Shown: positions 26,683 through 40,833 of the stretch, piece by piece
Position numbering within the stretch: position 1 is the first letter of the stretch
Layout of the letters: each line of letters starts with the position of its first letter
DNA from: Undaria pinnatifida
Lineage: Eukaryota > Sar > Phaeophyceae > Laminariales > Alariaceae
Direction of reading: 5' to 3'
Assembly: GCA_012845835.1 (NCBI GenBank)
Contig: JABAKD010000020.1
Location: 10,118,488-10,182,487, forward strand
DNA: 64,000 nt
The notes under the pieces: model-generated
Databases searched by the model: none
The model's input: only the letters and a program-made list of their open reading frames with translations
What the model was told of the DNA's origin: nothing
Made by a program: the position numbers and the translations under genes

Positions 26683-26995
26683 GTACGCCACCACAACCAC
26701 CACCACCACCACCACCACCCGAATCACTAGCAGCACCACCATTGTTCGTACAGCTAAGCGTCTTAACGGTCGGGTATCCCCATCACCACCACCTGCACCA
26801 TGTGCCCATGACGGCCATCTTCATCACCTCCACCATCATCAATAATCCATCACCGTCATCAACCATTCATAACCACCACCACAACCATCATCTCGTCACC
26901 ATCATGCATCACCCCACCCATGACCACCATCCTCCATATCTTGTCACCGACGCCGTATGATCGTCAGCGATCGACGACGATGACCATACCTACGC
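26683..26995. repeat. CCA/CAT-rich simple repeat region
   Basis: CCACCA then CATCACC words left of the GIGYF-gene stop; possibly within its 3' untranslated region. No coding support. Confidence 0.7.
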
Positions 26996-27848
26996 CGCCG
27001 CCGACAACGACGGTAACAAAGCGTTCCCCTAACCCTGCCGGCATGCCTGAAAAAGGCCAACGCAGCGCAACACGCACCGCCATTGTCCCCCCTACCCCTT
27101 CCCCCCCCCCCAATATACTAATCATTACAACGACCTTCCCCATCATGCAATCCCCCCAAAACACGCCATCCGCCCACCCACCCCCAACACGCAGCCGGCG
27201 CACCGCCGTCGATGGTACCGAAAAAATCCTCGCACTCTAAACCGAAACCCACATCACCAGATAGGGACAGGGATGGGACGGACGGACTCCGACGCGCGAG
27301 CAAAAAACAAAAAGCCGCCCCTCCATCCGTACACACGCACGAGCGTGGAAATAACAACCTCCCTCACCCACCCCCCAACCAACCCCTCCTCCTGGCCTAC
27401 CCTTCCACCCCCCCCCCACACACACTCCTCATCCCTTCCCAATCGAACGCCTTCTCTCTTGCCAACCGGTCGACCTCATCAGCAGCGCTCGGAGCTCGTT
27501 GCAAAGCCCGTCACTAATACGTTACTGGTTTGCGATATTGACCAGCACCGCTGCGAAAATGCACAGCAAAAGCGTCACTGTTACCCACGACATACGCCTG
27601 GCTGCCCTCCCTCCATGAGTAATAAGGTCAGTCGGGTAGTCAGCCCGTCAGCCAGCCTGCCGACCGTCTGGGTGGTTGGGTTTGGTCGGTCGGTCTGTCT
27701 CGTCAAAAACTTAGTGTCTTTTGCACGGAAGCGACGGCCGTCATGTCTTCCGACGTGTCCGTTCGTACGTCCGTACGTCCGCCGGTAGATCGACCGTTCG
27801 TTCGTTTCGTCGTTCTTGTCATACTTAATCGTCGTTTTCATTGCCGGC

Positions 27849-27905
27849 TCAGTGCTTCTTGCCCTTCTTGCCCTTCTTGCCGATGGCCGCCCATCCGTCG
27901 GCAGC
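27849..27905 (-). CDS. GIGYF-like gene, last coding exon with Lys-rich tail and stop
   Basis: Acceptor TTTATTTGCAG, phase 0; it reads AADGWAAIGKKGKKGKKH then TGA at 27851-27849. Short basic tails end many PERQ proteins. It is recognised only because the acceptor, frame and stop agree; the 3' untranslated region to its left has no clear end. Confidence 0.76.
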   Translation of the reverse strand, partial: AADGWAAIGKKGKKGKKH

Positions 27906-30900
27906 CTGCAAATAAACAAACAAAAACAGAAACAAAACAAAAAGGCGAAGGGGAGTGAACGAGCAAATTCTTGACAAATAATGGCCTTGGCATACGCAGG
28001 CGACTTACGCGTAGAACGAAGACTTAGACGGGATCATGGACAAGTTCCGAACCATTCTGAACCGAGTCGGGCCGGGCAGGACCAAAGTAAGCCAGTCTCC
28101 TTACCGTACCGAACCAACCTACAGTAAACCAACGGACACCCACCCTCTGTCGTCGATAACCGCAACCGTGCCTCACCCTCCATCCCCCCCCCGCCCCGTA
28201 CCCTACCCCGCCTCACCCTAACCCTAACCCAACCCACCTTGACCCTACCCCGACCTAAACTGATCCAAACCCTACTCTACCCCAACCCTAGCCCTACCAT
28301 AACCCTACCCCAACATTCTCCCCGCCCCGTACTCTACCCGACCCAGTCCTACCCCAACCCTACTTTAGCCTTACCCTAACCCTACCCCAACCTACCTTGG
28401 CCTTGGCCCGACCCCGACCCCAACCCTACCCCTACTTTAACCCTACCCCAACCTAGGACAATCCTAACCCCGACCCTTTTTCCGCCCTTTACTCTTACCT
28501 CACCCTATGCTACCCTAACCCTACTCTGACCCACACCCCACCCTACCCCAACCCTACCTTGACCCTGCCCCAATAACCCAACCCCGCCCCAATCCCAACC
28601 CAACCCCAACAGTCCCCCCACGGTGGGGGTGCAGCAGATTCTAAGGAATTTCTGAGCTCCCAACATGAGGATCTCAATATCCCCATCACCATCACCATCA
28701 CCATCACCATCATCACCAGAAACATGACTTCGAACATGTCACATTCGTTCGCGCATTCCGACCAACACTTGTTATTAGCATGTCCTAGTCCTACAACGAA
28801 CAAATACCGTATACTCGTGTAAAAGCATCCGAAAAACCGTTTTAGTTCCTCGCTCGAGGAGGTGAACCAATCAGAATGCCGGGAAAAACATTCTACCCAA
28901 AAAGCGCGGCCCGTACCGCACTATAGAGGGATGACTCATAACCCAACCCCAACCCAAAAACCTGAGCCAGTCCTAACCCAACCATACCCCACCCATTACC
29001 CCCATATCCCTACCCTTGCACCAACTCACCGGAACCGCCGCTGCAGGCACCCTGGCGGTCGTTCCGCCGCCGCCACCGCCGGCACCTCCCCCCCCTACCC
29101 CGCCGCCGCCTCCTCCTCCCCCCCCGCCACCATTCCGGCACTGCTGCTTACGGTGAAGGAACTCCGTCGCAAATGAAGACACCTGAACAAAAGTAAATGG
29201 GTGAAGGAAGCAAAGGACGGAGAGGGAGTTGTAGAGGGATGGGGACAAAGGGTTACGGTTGGGGGGGGGCGGTTTATTGGGGGAGGGGGGGGGGTTCATA
29301 TCGGTACATATTATGAAGCAACTATTGAACCCTCCGTCTCAAAAGGGGCGCATGGTCACTGGCCATATTGACTGAAGCAAGGACGCTCGCTACGACAGAG
29401 GTATTAGCGTATACCTGGTACCACTTTTTGGCTGAAACAAATTGTGAAACGACGGGGGCATCTTAACCCACGACCTTCGGAATTTCATGTTTTGCAGCAT
29501 GATTCGTTGGTATACCTATATATATAGCCCATGGGGTTGTTCATCGCGCTGAGCTTTTGATTTTTCTCCACATCAGTTTTTGGGTGAGAACTCAAGTCAA
29601 GTCTCAGAAAACAAAAACGTGCGCCTCTGCCGTAGCATGCGTCCAACCACAACAATTCAGTACTCCCCGCCCCCGCCCCCCGCCCCCCCCAAGCCCAAGC
29701 CCCTCAAAACGTCCTTAAGAAGCCTTTCACCCCTTTACAAAGGGCTGCACCCATGTTTCGGGGGACAAACTGGTTGAAAAATAGTGCTGCCTAATTTCGC
29801 GACGGCTATAATTCGTACGATCTAAAAAGCGACAAGTCACACATCGGTACGGTGCATTGCAGCAACCAGCAACTGCTGAACACGTAACATATTACGAAGC
29901 AACCAGTGCCTCCCCCCCCACCGAAAATATCTATATATACATATATCTATATATACATATATATAATAGTTGGCCTCGGTTGGCACCGACGATGTAAAAC
30001 TGTTGAAAAATATATGTGCATTGGGGTTGGCGTTGGTTGGCAACGACGCTGTAAAACATGCCAGTCACTGCGTGAGCTAGACAACCAGGGTGCCGTTTTT
30101 GTTTTTCTTGGCGGTCACCAGGATGGTTATCGAGTTAGATCACCCAACTTCGCACAAGAGGAATGATCGCGTCACACGTAGCGTGAATACGAGAGCTCCG
30201 CTCCGCGTGCGGCTGACGCCGCCCGCTACGCTCGCGCGCAAGGCAAGGAAGAATGCAACAAAAAACATGTGAAGGGGACAGAAAGAAGGAGGCCCATGAT
30301 TTGGTGCAAACAGCGATTTGACAATGCCAAGAGCTGCTTGTGCAGAGCAAGTTGCCCTGTTGTGCTCAGCTGTGCTGTGTGCGCTTTTGTTACCGGTGTT
30401 ACGTTTTGATAGGCAGTACGGGGGTAATTTGCGTGGGGGAAAAAACAGGGGCCCGTGAAAGATCAAATACATGTAGAAAAGAAAAAAAGAAGGAAAGTAG
30501 CACATCACGACAACACGTATTATACCCGGTACTGCTCTATGTTCGAAAGAAAGCACACAGCGCAGCACGACACAGCACCGCAGCGAAGGGCACGGCAGCG
30601 CACCGTACGGCTCCGCACGGCTCCGCACGGCTCCGCATGGCGCTACGCTGCGCTGCTGGGCTATATATAGCCGGACTGATCTGAGCTGGGCGTGCATTGT
30701 GATCATACTGATGGTATGCATGTACAAACCTGGTGTAGTAGTACGGGTATGTACTATAATTTAAGCCTCAAGGTCTTCTCGTTGGTTCGAATCCCGGTGT
30801 CATCGGGGGAAAAAATGATCCTCATAAAAAAATAATAGATATCAATTTGACTTTGTGGTCTTCTAGTAGATAGACTGTTCGCTTATAAGCCTGTTTTTTT

Positions 30901-33900
30901 TTGGTTGAATCCAGGGGTCATATGAAAAAAAAATGATCCTCATAAAAAAAATGATATATAGTCTATTGGTAAAAGAACAGTACTGGTAGATACACCACTG
31001 CTATTGTGAGACATTGTGATAACAACTGAAAAACGAAAAAAATACAATAGTTGTCATAACTGGCCCACAGCTTCAGCTTGCTCCTGTTGCCTTGTATTGT
31101 GTGCCCTTGGGCGCATTACAAAAAAGCTCGCATGGACGTCCATTACAATGCAAGTTCAACTCCCTCGCATGGACGTCCATTAAAATGCAAGTTCAATTCC
31201 CAAAAAAGCAACGTTGCAAGTTCAACTCCCAAAAACAAATCTTGGAAAAAAAGAGTAGTCTAAACAAATATAAAAAGGTTTAAAAAATGTTCAGAACTTG
31301 AAAAACGAGTTCGAACGAATCAAACTTAGAGGAGATGGTAGAAAATGAACGAAGAAACATCTGAAAAACGAAAAAAATGCAATAATAATTGACGAAATGG
31401 AAGAACCAATAAAGTGTGGAAGAAAGCAAAGAAAAGCTGGAACGGTGAAAAAGTGTTGCCAAGAGGTGCTCGTGCAGAGCTAATTGCCCGGCGCTAGATG
31501 CTTGTCGATGTCACGTTCTGAACGCCAGTACGTGCGATGAGAACACGACACGTACATAAGTACCAACAACGCAGCTTGCAAAGATGAGTATTGACCTGAA
31601 ATTTGTCGAACTCACGGCTGACGTCCTTGATTTTTTTTTATAAAATGGTACCTGGTACCTGTATCATACCTAGTACTACTGCTGTATGTTGAAAGAACGC
31701 ACAGCGCCGCACGACACAACACCGCAAAACGAAGGGCAAGACACGGCACCGCACTATGCTGCGCTGCACTGTTGAGCTATATATAGCCGGGCTGACCGGA
31801 GCCGGGGGTGCGTTGTGATCCAACAACGTAGTATGTACAAACTTATTAATAGTACCGGTACGTGGGATGATACTGCGAATGAATGTTGCTGGCATGTACG
31901 AACTAATAAAAGTACCGCAAAGCACGCAGCACGGCAAAACAGCAAAACACGTCAACGCACAGCGCTGCGCTCTGCTAAGCTAGAGCTGCAGGGCATCGCA
32001 GGGCACTGCACGGCGCTGCGTTGCTGCGAGCTATAGCGCTGCGGTGGGGTGCTGGGCGGTGCGGAGCTGATGAGCCACCGGAGATGCCAGGGATGCACCA
32101 ACCGAGCGCTTTCAGCACAAGGATATTTTTCCCCAGCAACTAATTTTCTTAAGGAACTTCGGGACGGTTCTTATCCCTAGCGACTAATTTTCTTTTCGGC
32201 AATTACGGGCTGGAAGGGCTGAGAAGGGGGAGGATATGCCGAGCGAGACCTCCGAGGGGATCGAGAACTAAGTAATCAAGTCTATGGTAAGGCACCCACG
32301 AGGCAGTTACATCGTAATAATCATTGCTACCTCTGGAGTGGCCACACCAGAAAACGAAGTATAACTCACTGGCGCTGTCATCCGTAAGCAAAAAAGTAGG
32401 CACAAGGTGCACAAGTCCGTCTTACGAGCGGTTCTTGGAAGGAATCAGTTCACCCTCCATGCGACTCGCCGAACACCTCACGGCGCTTCGCGCTTGGTGA
32501 AAGCAACGTCTGCCTGGTTGGTGAAAACCCGACGTGCTCCGTCGCGGTATAGTAGGGATGCCAGGGTCTATGGTCATACGACCACGGCCATGCACAAACG
32601 GAGTACACAACCCTGCCCCCCTCTCTCTCCCCTCCACAAATCTCCCTCCATCATACCCCTCCCCCCCCACGCTCGAGTCCTTTCCACCCACCTCCGGGGT
32701 GGAGCCCAGGTAAGCCGCGAGGTACTGCCTGATCTCGGACGCGTCCGTAAGCGACATGCAGAACTCCAGGAGCGTGAGGTCATCCTTTCCGTTGATTTTC
32801 TTCAGCTGCTGGCTCGCCCAGCTCGACATGGCAGCCGGCATGCCGGACCTTCCAAACAAAACAAACCCCGCCCCCCCAAAAAAAATCAGACAAACACCAT
32901 CAAAACCCCGGACGACATCCAGCCGACGTCGAGCATCATCCCAATGCGCCATCACATCCGACGATGAGACAAGAAACAAAAAAACAGACAAAAAAACGAC
33001 GGCGAATGTCACAAGGACCAGCAAAAGGAGCAGGAAGATATTTAACGTCAAGAGCCATTTTTCGCGGGCATTTAAAGAATGACATCATACCGTACTGTTA
33101 TTAACCCCTTTCGAGGCTTCAGAGGGAAAAATTAACGACGAAAGTTGACGGCATCGTCCACCCATAGTTTGCGACGAAAAAAAATTGTGTCCGAACGATA
33201 ACAATGCAAAGAAGACTCGTACGGAACGTGTTTGGGCAGCATGGTCCTACTCGTACTGCTGCGCGCTCAAGCTACTGGTAGGCGATTGAAAATGACGTGA
33301 TCGGTCGTTGGTTTGGTCGCTAGACGCGGGCTCCAACAATGTAAAATATACTTTAGCTCTGGCCAAGTACTCGCGCTGGTGGATATTTATAACTGTCATA
33401 AACTAAGACCAACCCAACCCACCCACAACCCTGTTGGTACACACAAGATACGGCTGTGCTGTGCTGCTGTGTGCTGGTGCTGTTGTTTCAGTGGTCACAA
33501 ACGGGTTCATTATTGTACTAATTCTTTTTTTTGACAGATCCCACGGTGCCCGGAGGGCGGGATATGGGAGTTCCTGGCATGCTGGGGCAGGAAAGAGGAG
33601 CGCCTACTTCTTTCGCGTCAATCGTAAACGAGAAACGCGTTCCCATCCGAGTAACCTCGGAGACAAGACATGTAAAAGAGAACAACGACTACAAGCACCA
33701 ACAAGGGCATCCAGCGTAGTCCAATCACGACACTACTACCACAGAAAAAAAAGCTTCCCACAACAACCCCCCTCCCCTGCCCCCTCGGCGTTGCGGGGGT
33801 GCGGTGGTCTTTTTTTCTTTTTTTTTTACGGTCGCACACTTCGACTTTTCAGCTTCTGGACAAGCCGTCGTCACAACTGTCGTCCCTTCCCCCCCCCGGT

Positions 33901-36900
33901 TCTCGCCTTCAATTTTTATCGCGCATGGGGTTCAGCAATCCCACTGCTCTTCGACTTTTCATCGAGTGTTGCTAACGCACGCTCTCGCGCTTTCCGCAAG
34001 TCAATTTGTGCACAAGAATAAGTCCCAATGAATTTATACGAGTATGCACTCGGGGGGATTCGAACTCACGAAACTGGCCTATACCAGGCTCGAGGATAAC
34101 CTGATACGCCACCGGGGCGACCTGTTATACGACTACGGCCATGCATGAATATCGAGTACACCCCGCCTCCCCTCCCCCCCCCCCCCCCCCCCTTCCTCCC
34201 CCGCCACCCTTACACAAAGAAAGCTCCTCACCCTCCGAACGCCGCGGTAGCTTTCCCGCCCCCCGCTCCCCTCTGCGCGCCCCCCCCCCCCCCCTCCCCT
34301 CCCGCCTCCCATAGCGGCAGGGGGCGACGCCGCGCGAGCCGCCGCAGTCCTCGACGGGGTCTCCCAAAACCCACCGTCCCCACCCCCACCCCCCGTGCCC
34401 GCAGCAACTGTAACCGCATTCGAGGTAGTCGCCATGAGCTCCCCCTGCCCTCCCCCTCCTCTAGTGGTGGCCATCGCAGTTGCAACTCCCCCCGCCCCCG
34501 TCCCCCCGGCGCCAGGTACCGCCTGCACTGTGGGGGCCTGGGCTCGCATCTGCTGCCAGCTGGCGGCTGCGGCGGCTGCGGCGGTTCCCGGCTGGGGCTG
34601 CGCCGCTCGCGTGGGGGCTCCTGGAGGGGCCTGCCCACCGCCCAGCCGGGCGGCCCAGCCGTTGTTGTTGGCATTGTTATGGAAGCCGGCGCCTGCTGGT
34701 CAAAAAACAAAAAATGCACGGGCGCACGACATCAAAATCAGAACACATACGCGACACAGCAGTAAAAAAAATTGGGGAAAAAACTCAAGAAGACAAAAAA
34801 AAAGTGCTCCACCTTTGCACGCAAACACACGAAACAAACAAAAAACTAATTATTGTGGAAGTTGTGCATGTTCTGGATCTGACCGACTGGCGCGACTTTT
34901 GACTCCGATTGTGTTTCACATAAAAAAATCTGAAACAAAAGGCCACTCTCGAAAGCCAGTTGATTGTACTTGTCTATTTGTCTACGAAATATTTTTTTAT
35001 TTTTTCACTTCTACTCTCCAGCTGAATTCGTACGAGCTCTTACCCTGAGCGACCTTCTCCTAGACAAGACGTGGTAACAGATGCCTTCACACACCCCTCC
35101 CCGGGATGCCTGCCTTCACTTTTAGGGTTCAGCCTTCCAACTGTTCAGCTTTTCAAGCTCATCGACTTTCGTCGAATTTCTGACTCGTGTCGCCACCCAA
35201 CCGACCACCACTTACAGACGTGGATGCGAACACAGCACTTCAGCCAGCTCGCAGCCCCCGGGATCTCGCTCACCCGCACGGCCAACTAACTAACATAACC
35301 ATTGATAGGCATACACGTGAACACGGCAGTCCAGCCAACTCAGGCCCACAAACCCCCTGCACAGAAACATGAACGCGACTACAGTCCAGTGAACTCAGCC
35401 GCAGGAATCTCTCCCTCATACAACCCATCCAACAAATAACCAAGCAAACTCTCGTTCATAGGCATGAAGCGTGATTACGACGTACAGTACAGCCAACTCA
35501 GCCCCATGAAGCACCCCGCACAAAACCCACCCAACAAATCAACAAAATACATATCAATAGACGTGAATGTCAACAAAAGTCCAGCCAACACAAACAATCG
35601 GTCCTACACAGAAACCTCACACATACCCTCCAAACCAACCAATAAGTATTCCTACCACTAGGCCAGAGATATCAACGAACTCCAGCCACAAAAAAAAAAA
35701 TCCAACCCCTCACCTTGCTGCTGTTGCTTGGCCACCCTGGCTTCCTCTTGCTGGATTTCCAACAGGGATGGAGCAGCCTTGTTGCCGCCGCCACCTCCAC
35801 CGCCACCCCCGCCCCCCTTGCCCCATGGCACCGCGCCGCTGCCGTGCTGCTGGGTCTGCTGTCCAGCACCCGCGGTTGCTGCTGCCGCTGCCGCCTCTCG
35901 CAGGCGTCGGTGCTCCTCCGCTAGGGCCTGAGCCTGACCAGGGCTCTGGAAAGCGTTCTGCGCCTGGCGCTTGCCTTCCTCCGCCTGTGATTGGGGTGGG
36001 ATTCGTGACGTAACAAGACAAAGAAAATTTGCTTCGTGTTCAAACATTATTTTGTTGCAAATCCGTCAGCTGTGACTACCACAGACTTACTCCGCACATC
36101 AGAGCGAACCGATAGAACGAAGCAAAGAAAAAGCACGCAAAAAACAAACCAACAAAAAAAAAAAACGAAAAAAATAGACAAAATAAACAAACCAACGAAT
36201 GAACGGCCACCCCACCAATTCAGACAAACAACGAATCAACGAATCAACGAATCACCATCAACCCAACCTGAAAAAAAGCGCCTGCGCGAGACTCTAACAA
36301 CCCTAAAGCTAACCCTAACATAACATGAATAGGCAGCAGACAGCAGAGTCAACCTTCGGGGAATCCCGAGGGCATTGATGACGGCCTTATCACTCTCCCC
36401 CCCCCCCTTGAAAAATATGTATATATATTATATACTTCGAAGTATAATAGTTGGCCTCGGTTGGCACCGACGCTGTAAAAACTGTTGAACATTATACGGT
36501 ATGTATATGGGGGTTGGCGTTGGTTGGCGACGACGCTGTAAAACGTGCCAGTCACTGCGTGAGCTAGACAACCAGGGTACCGTTTCTTTTTTTATTTTGG
36601 CGGTCACCAGGATGGTTATCGACATAGATCATGTTGTGCGGGGTGGAGAAGCGGAACTCCGCACAAGGGGAATGATCGCATCACGTAGTGTGGATACGGT
36701 AAGGCACCCACAAGGCAGTGACATAGCAATACCCATTGCTGTCTCTGGAGTGGCCACACCAGAAAACAAAGTAACTCATTGGCGCTGTCATCCATAAAAA
36801 ACAAAGTTGCCCAAGTCCGTCTTACGAGCAGTTCTTGGAAGGATGCAGTTCACCTTTCATGCGACTCGCCGAACACCTCACGGCCCTTCGCGCTTGGTGC

Positions 36901-39900
36901 AAGCAATGCCTGCCTGGTTGGAGAAAACACGACGTGCTCCGCCCCGGCATAGTAGGGATGCCAGGGTCTATGGTCATACGACTACGACCATGCACAAACC
37001 GAGTACACCGCGCCCCCGCCCCCCCACTATCCCCCTTCCCGATATCTCCCCTTTCCTACCCCCTTGCATCCCCTTCCGCCTCACTTCCCTTCCTGCCCCT
37101 CGTCGCTGCCCCTGAGCAGCAAACAGACATGCAGACAAGCGAGCGACCCCCCCCCCCCCCCCATGTTTCCCCTCCGCCGCCCCTCCCCGCCTCCCCTGCG
37201 CGTTCCCCCGCCCATTGTCGCAGCCCCTGGACAAGCAGGCAAGCAAACCGAGCAACCCCTTCCCCCAGCTCTCCGACCTTTCCTCCCATCCCCCCTTTTG
37301 CACCTGTATCTCCGCCAAGCCCTTCTTGGGACCTGCCGCCGCGGCGTTGCCGCCCCACGCCTGCTGCTGCTGTTGCTGCGCCGCCGCTGCCGCCGCCGCC
37401 ACCTTAGCCGCGTCCTGCTTCATCTTCTTCTCGTAAGCCTACAGAGGACGCGGAGGGGGGGTGGGGGGGGGGAGGGGAGAAGGGGCGTACTCATTTGTTG
37501 CTTGCCTTACGTGATTTGAACATTGAACACGCATCCGTTTCGAGACGGAGTACCGGGGGGGGAAATAAGTGTTGCAAATGTATTCTTCTGGGCCTTCCCG
37601 ATCACGAAAAGCAGGTACACTGAGGTACTTGATTTAAGAGCCTCTCGGAATAGGCATTTAATAGCGTTACACCGCTCTTATCTCCGCGCCGCTCTTTTGT
37701 CAAGTTGGGTATAATGGTAGACTCGAGTACAGGCGTGACAAAGGTGTGACAAGCCGATTTGACCGCTCTTAAGTTCGTTTTCTCATACCAGGTACGTAGT
37801 ATATGGATGCTCTTAAATCGGGGACCCCGCTACTGTATTGGATTCGTTGATACAGGAATAACTCCTGATTGTATGTTACCTTTCGGTCCTTCTAACCTAC
37901 TTTTCCCTTCGGCCCTTATAATGTATGTTACCTTTCGGCTCTTCCAACGTACGTTTCCTTTCGGCTCTTCTAACTTAACTTACCTGTCGGCCCTTCTAAT
38001 ATATGCTACCTTTCGGCCCTTCTAACTTACGTTCCCTTTCGGCCGTTCGAATTTATGTTACCTTTCGGCCCTTCTGGTTGAGGCCCGCCGGGATGGCGCT
38101 CGCAGCGGCCGCCAACGGTACCGGCTGAAGCTTCTCCGCCGCCGGCTTTTCCAACGGCTCTCCGCTCGGCCCCACCAGGGGCGAGGGGGGGCGCGTGGGG
38201 TCCGCGGGGGAAGCCCGAGCCGCCTCAGCCGCCGCCTGCCCAAACCAAGCAAGCCAAACAAAAAGGACGCGGGTTGAGGATACAGCAGTGGGGGGGCTCC
38301 CATACAGTCCCGGTTAAGTAGTGCCATACTCTCCATAGTGCCGGTGGAACCGCTTGGCATGACTGGAACTCTCTGCAGGCAAAGATGTCAGGAGACCTGC
38401 ACTGTCAGCCCTTGACCGACGGCAATTTTCCAATAATTTACCTTGACCGACGCCAAAACTACTAGGTTTTTACTGTGGAGCGACCGGTTTTGCACCATGA
38501 CGGCACTTTTGACCCCTTTTGACCGACGGCAATTGTTTTCCAATAATTTAACCTACGACTGACGCCAAAGTACCACCTGGTAGGTTTTTGTGTGTAACGA
38601 TCGGCTTTACTTGACCGCCGGACGTCTTCTCTTGACAAGCCCGTGTCCTGAAATATTCGTCCATAGGAACTCCCTACAGCAACCCTATTGCAAATAGTGC
38701 CGGTGCCCTGAACAGTGCCGGTATATTGGGCTGGCACATACCGCCACGATTGGGAGACCCCCACCGCTGCACATTCAGGAGGCGGGGAGACAATGAAATG
38801 AGGAAGATATTTAGAACGCGCTTAGGGGATAAAAGGGATCAAACTCGGGGAACATAATGGGTTGGGGTAGGTGCGGGGGTTGGGAGTGTGGGGAGGAAGT
38901 GGGGGTTGGGCTTGGGATTGGGGTTTTGATTAGGGCAGGGGGTAGGGGGACGGGGGACGGGGAGGGGACGGGGGGGGTACTCAGTTTGTGCATAGCCGTA
39001 GTCGTAGGACCATATGGGGGGGGGGAGGGTGTACCCATTTCAGCATAGCCGTAGTATTATAGATGACCACATGACCATTGACCCTCGCATCCCTACGATG
39101 CCGGGACGGAGAACGTCCGATATTCACCAACCAGGCAGACATCGCGTGCACCGTGAAGAGGTCGTGGCTAGGGCTGGGTTTAGGGTTGGGGTTAGGAATG
39201 GGTGGAGGTAGGGGTGGGGATGGGGGTGGGGGCTGGGGTGGGGGATTCGACCATCGATAATCGGTACCCTTGTACTCGATAATCGATAGCAGTATTATTA
39301 GGCGATAGGCGATACTCTGTTATGCACAAGCGGTACCTGGTGCCATATTCGACAATCGAACCATCGATAATCGGTACCCTGGTACTCGATAATCGGTACC
39401 CTGGTACTCGATAATCGGCAGCAGTTTTATTAGGCGATAGGCGATACTCTGTTATGCACAAGCGGTACCTGGTGCCATATTCGATAATCGAATCATCGAT
39501 AACCCGTCCCCTGGTACTCGAAAATCGATGTCTGTATTATAAGTCGATAGACGATACTTGGTTTTGCACCTCGTGCCTTTTTCGACAATCGGAACTGCTG
39601 TGCACGCTGAAAGTAAAATATATACACTCTTACCCGCTGCTCTTGTTGCTGCTGTTGGAGCTGCTGCTGCTGCTGCTGGAGCTGCTGAGCCTGCAAGCGC
39701 TGTTGCTGCGCCTGGGTCGCCTTCTGCTGAACCTGCCAGGACGCCCACGAATGATAGTGCAATGGGTGAGTACGTGCGTCCAGCAAAATTAAACGCCAAC
39801 ACCCGCTAAACAACAAGCAAGTAAAAAAGCAAGAAAAAATACATGCAGTATACATTGATCTGTGGACTACTAGAATGTCGCTCCGTTCTTCAAACCTGCG

Positions 39901-40793
39901 CCTGTTGCGCCTGTTGCGCCTGTTGCTGCGCCTGTTGCTGCGCCTGCTGCTGGGCGGCCGCGTGCTGCCGCTGCTGCCGCTCCGCCTCAACCCTGCGCCG
40001 GCTCTCCTCTTCCTGCACACGGCCACAGTAACGCAACGAGCACCAGACAAAAAAGGGGACACCTTAGCAGGGATACGAACACCAAAATGTACACGTCCAA
40101 AACACCAACACACCCACAACCATAACACAAGACAGCAACACCAGATCCAGCACCGCCGACATTGATGTCAACATCAACACTCCCATCACCAGGACCAGCA
40201 ATAAGGACGGCAACACCAAAAACCGATATCACGACCAATGCGACTTAAGAAAACAAGGTCAACTCCGACACCAACACCAGCAATGCGCACTGACACCAGC
40301 CACAATAAAGCCAACACCAACACTAACACCAGCACCAACACCAACACCAGCACCAACACCAGCACCATCGCCAGCACCATCGCCAGCACCACCTACAAGG
40401 AAGCCAACACCAACACCAACCCCACTCCCCCCTCGCCCCAACCCCATTACCCCCCCCCACCACCACCACCACCCCTTTACCCCCAACACCCACTCAAACC
40501 CCCCACGACACACAACACGCATATTCCCTTACGATCACACTCCCAGTGCTTTGCTATCAGCAACCGACAAGCCCCGCCCCCCTCTCATAAACGCCCCCAG
40601 GGTTTATGGTCTTAGACTACGGCTATGCACGAAATGAGCCCCCAAGCCCCTACCTGAATCTCCATGAGTCCCTTCTTTGCCTCCGGTTTCTTCGCCCCGC
40701 CCCAAGCATTGTCCCGTGGCGCGGCCAGCATTTGCCCTCCCCCGTTACCCGTGTCGCCTTCCTGCTGATGGGTGGGAGCCGCCGGAGGCGGCG

Positions 40794-40833
<40 letters not shown>

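Larger units (their letters stand above)
21466..27848. other. Intergenic region between the convergent genes
   Basis: It contains a (GGGA)n tract, a reverse family D fragment (21795-22010), the LINE copy, the 867 bp inverted-repeat element, poly-G/C runs, the orphan exon at 24.5 kb, and a sequence at 25440-25660 whose relative is at 38395-38665. No clear polyadenylation signals could be assigned to either gene. Confidence 0.5.

Noticed and set aside
28034-28221. Open frames in the telomere-like region
   Set aside because: They arise from CCCTAA-type repeats lacking stops in some frames; non-coding intron.
34145-34765. Plus-strand Pro-rich frame of 206 codons
   Set aside because: It is the complement of the GIGYF exon at 34232-34692, whose acceptor and phase fit the minus-strand gene.
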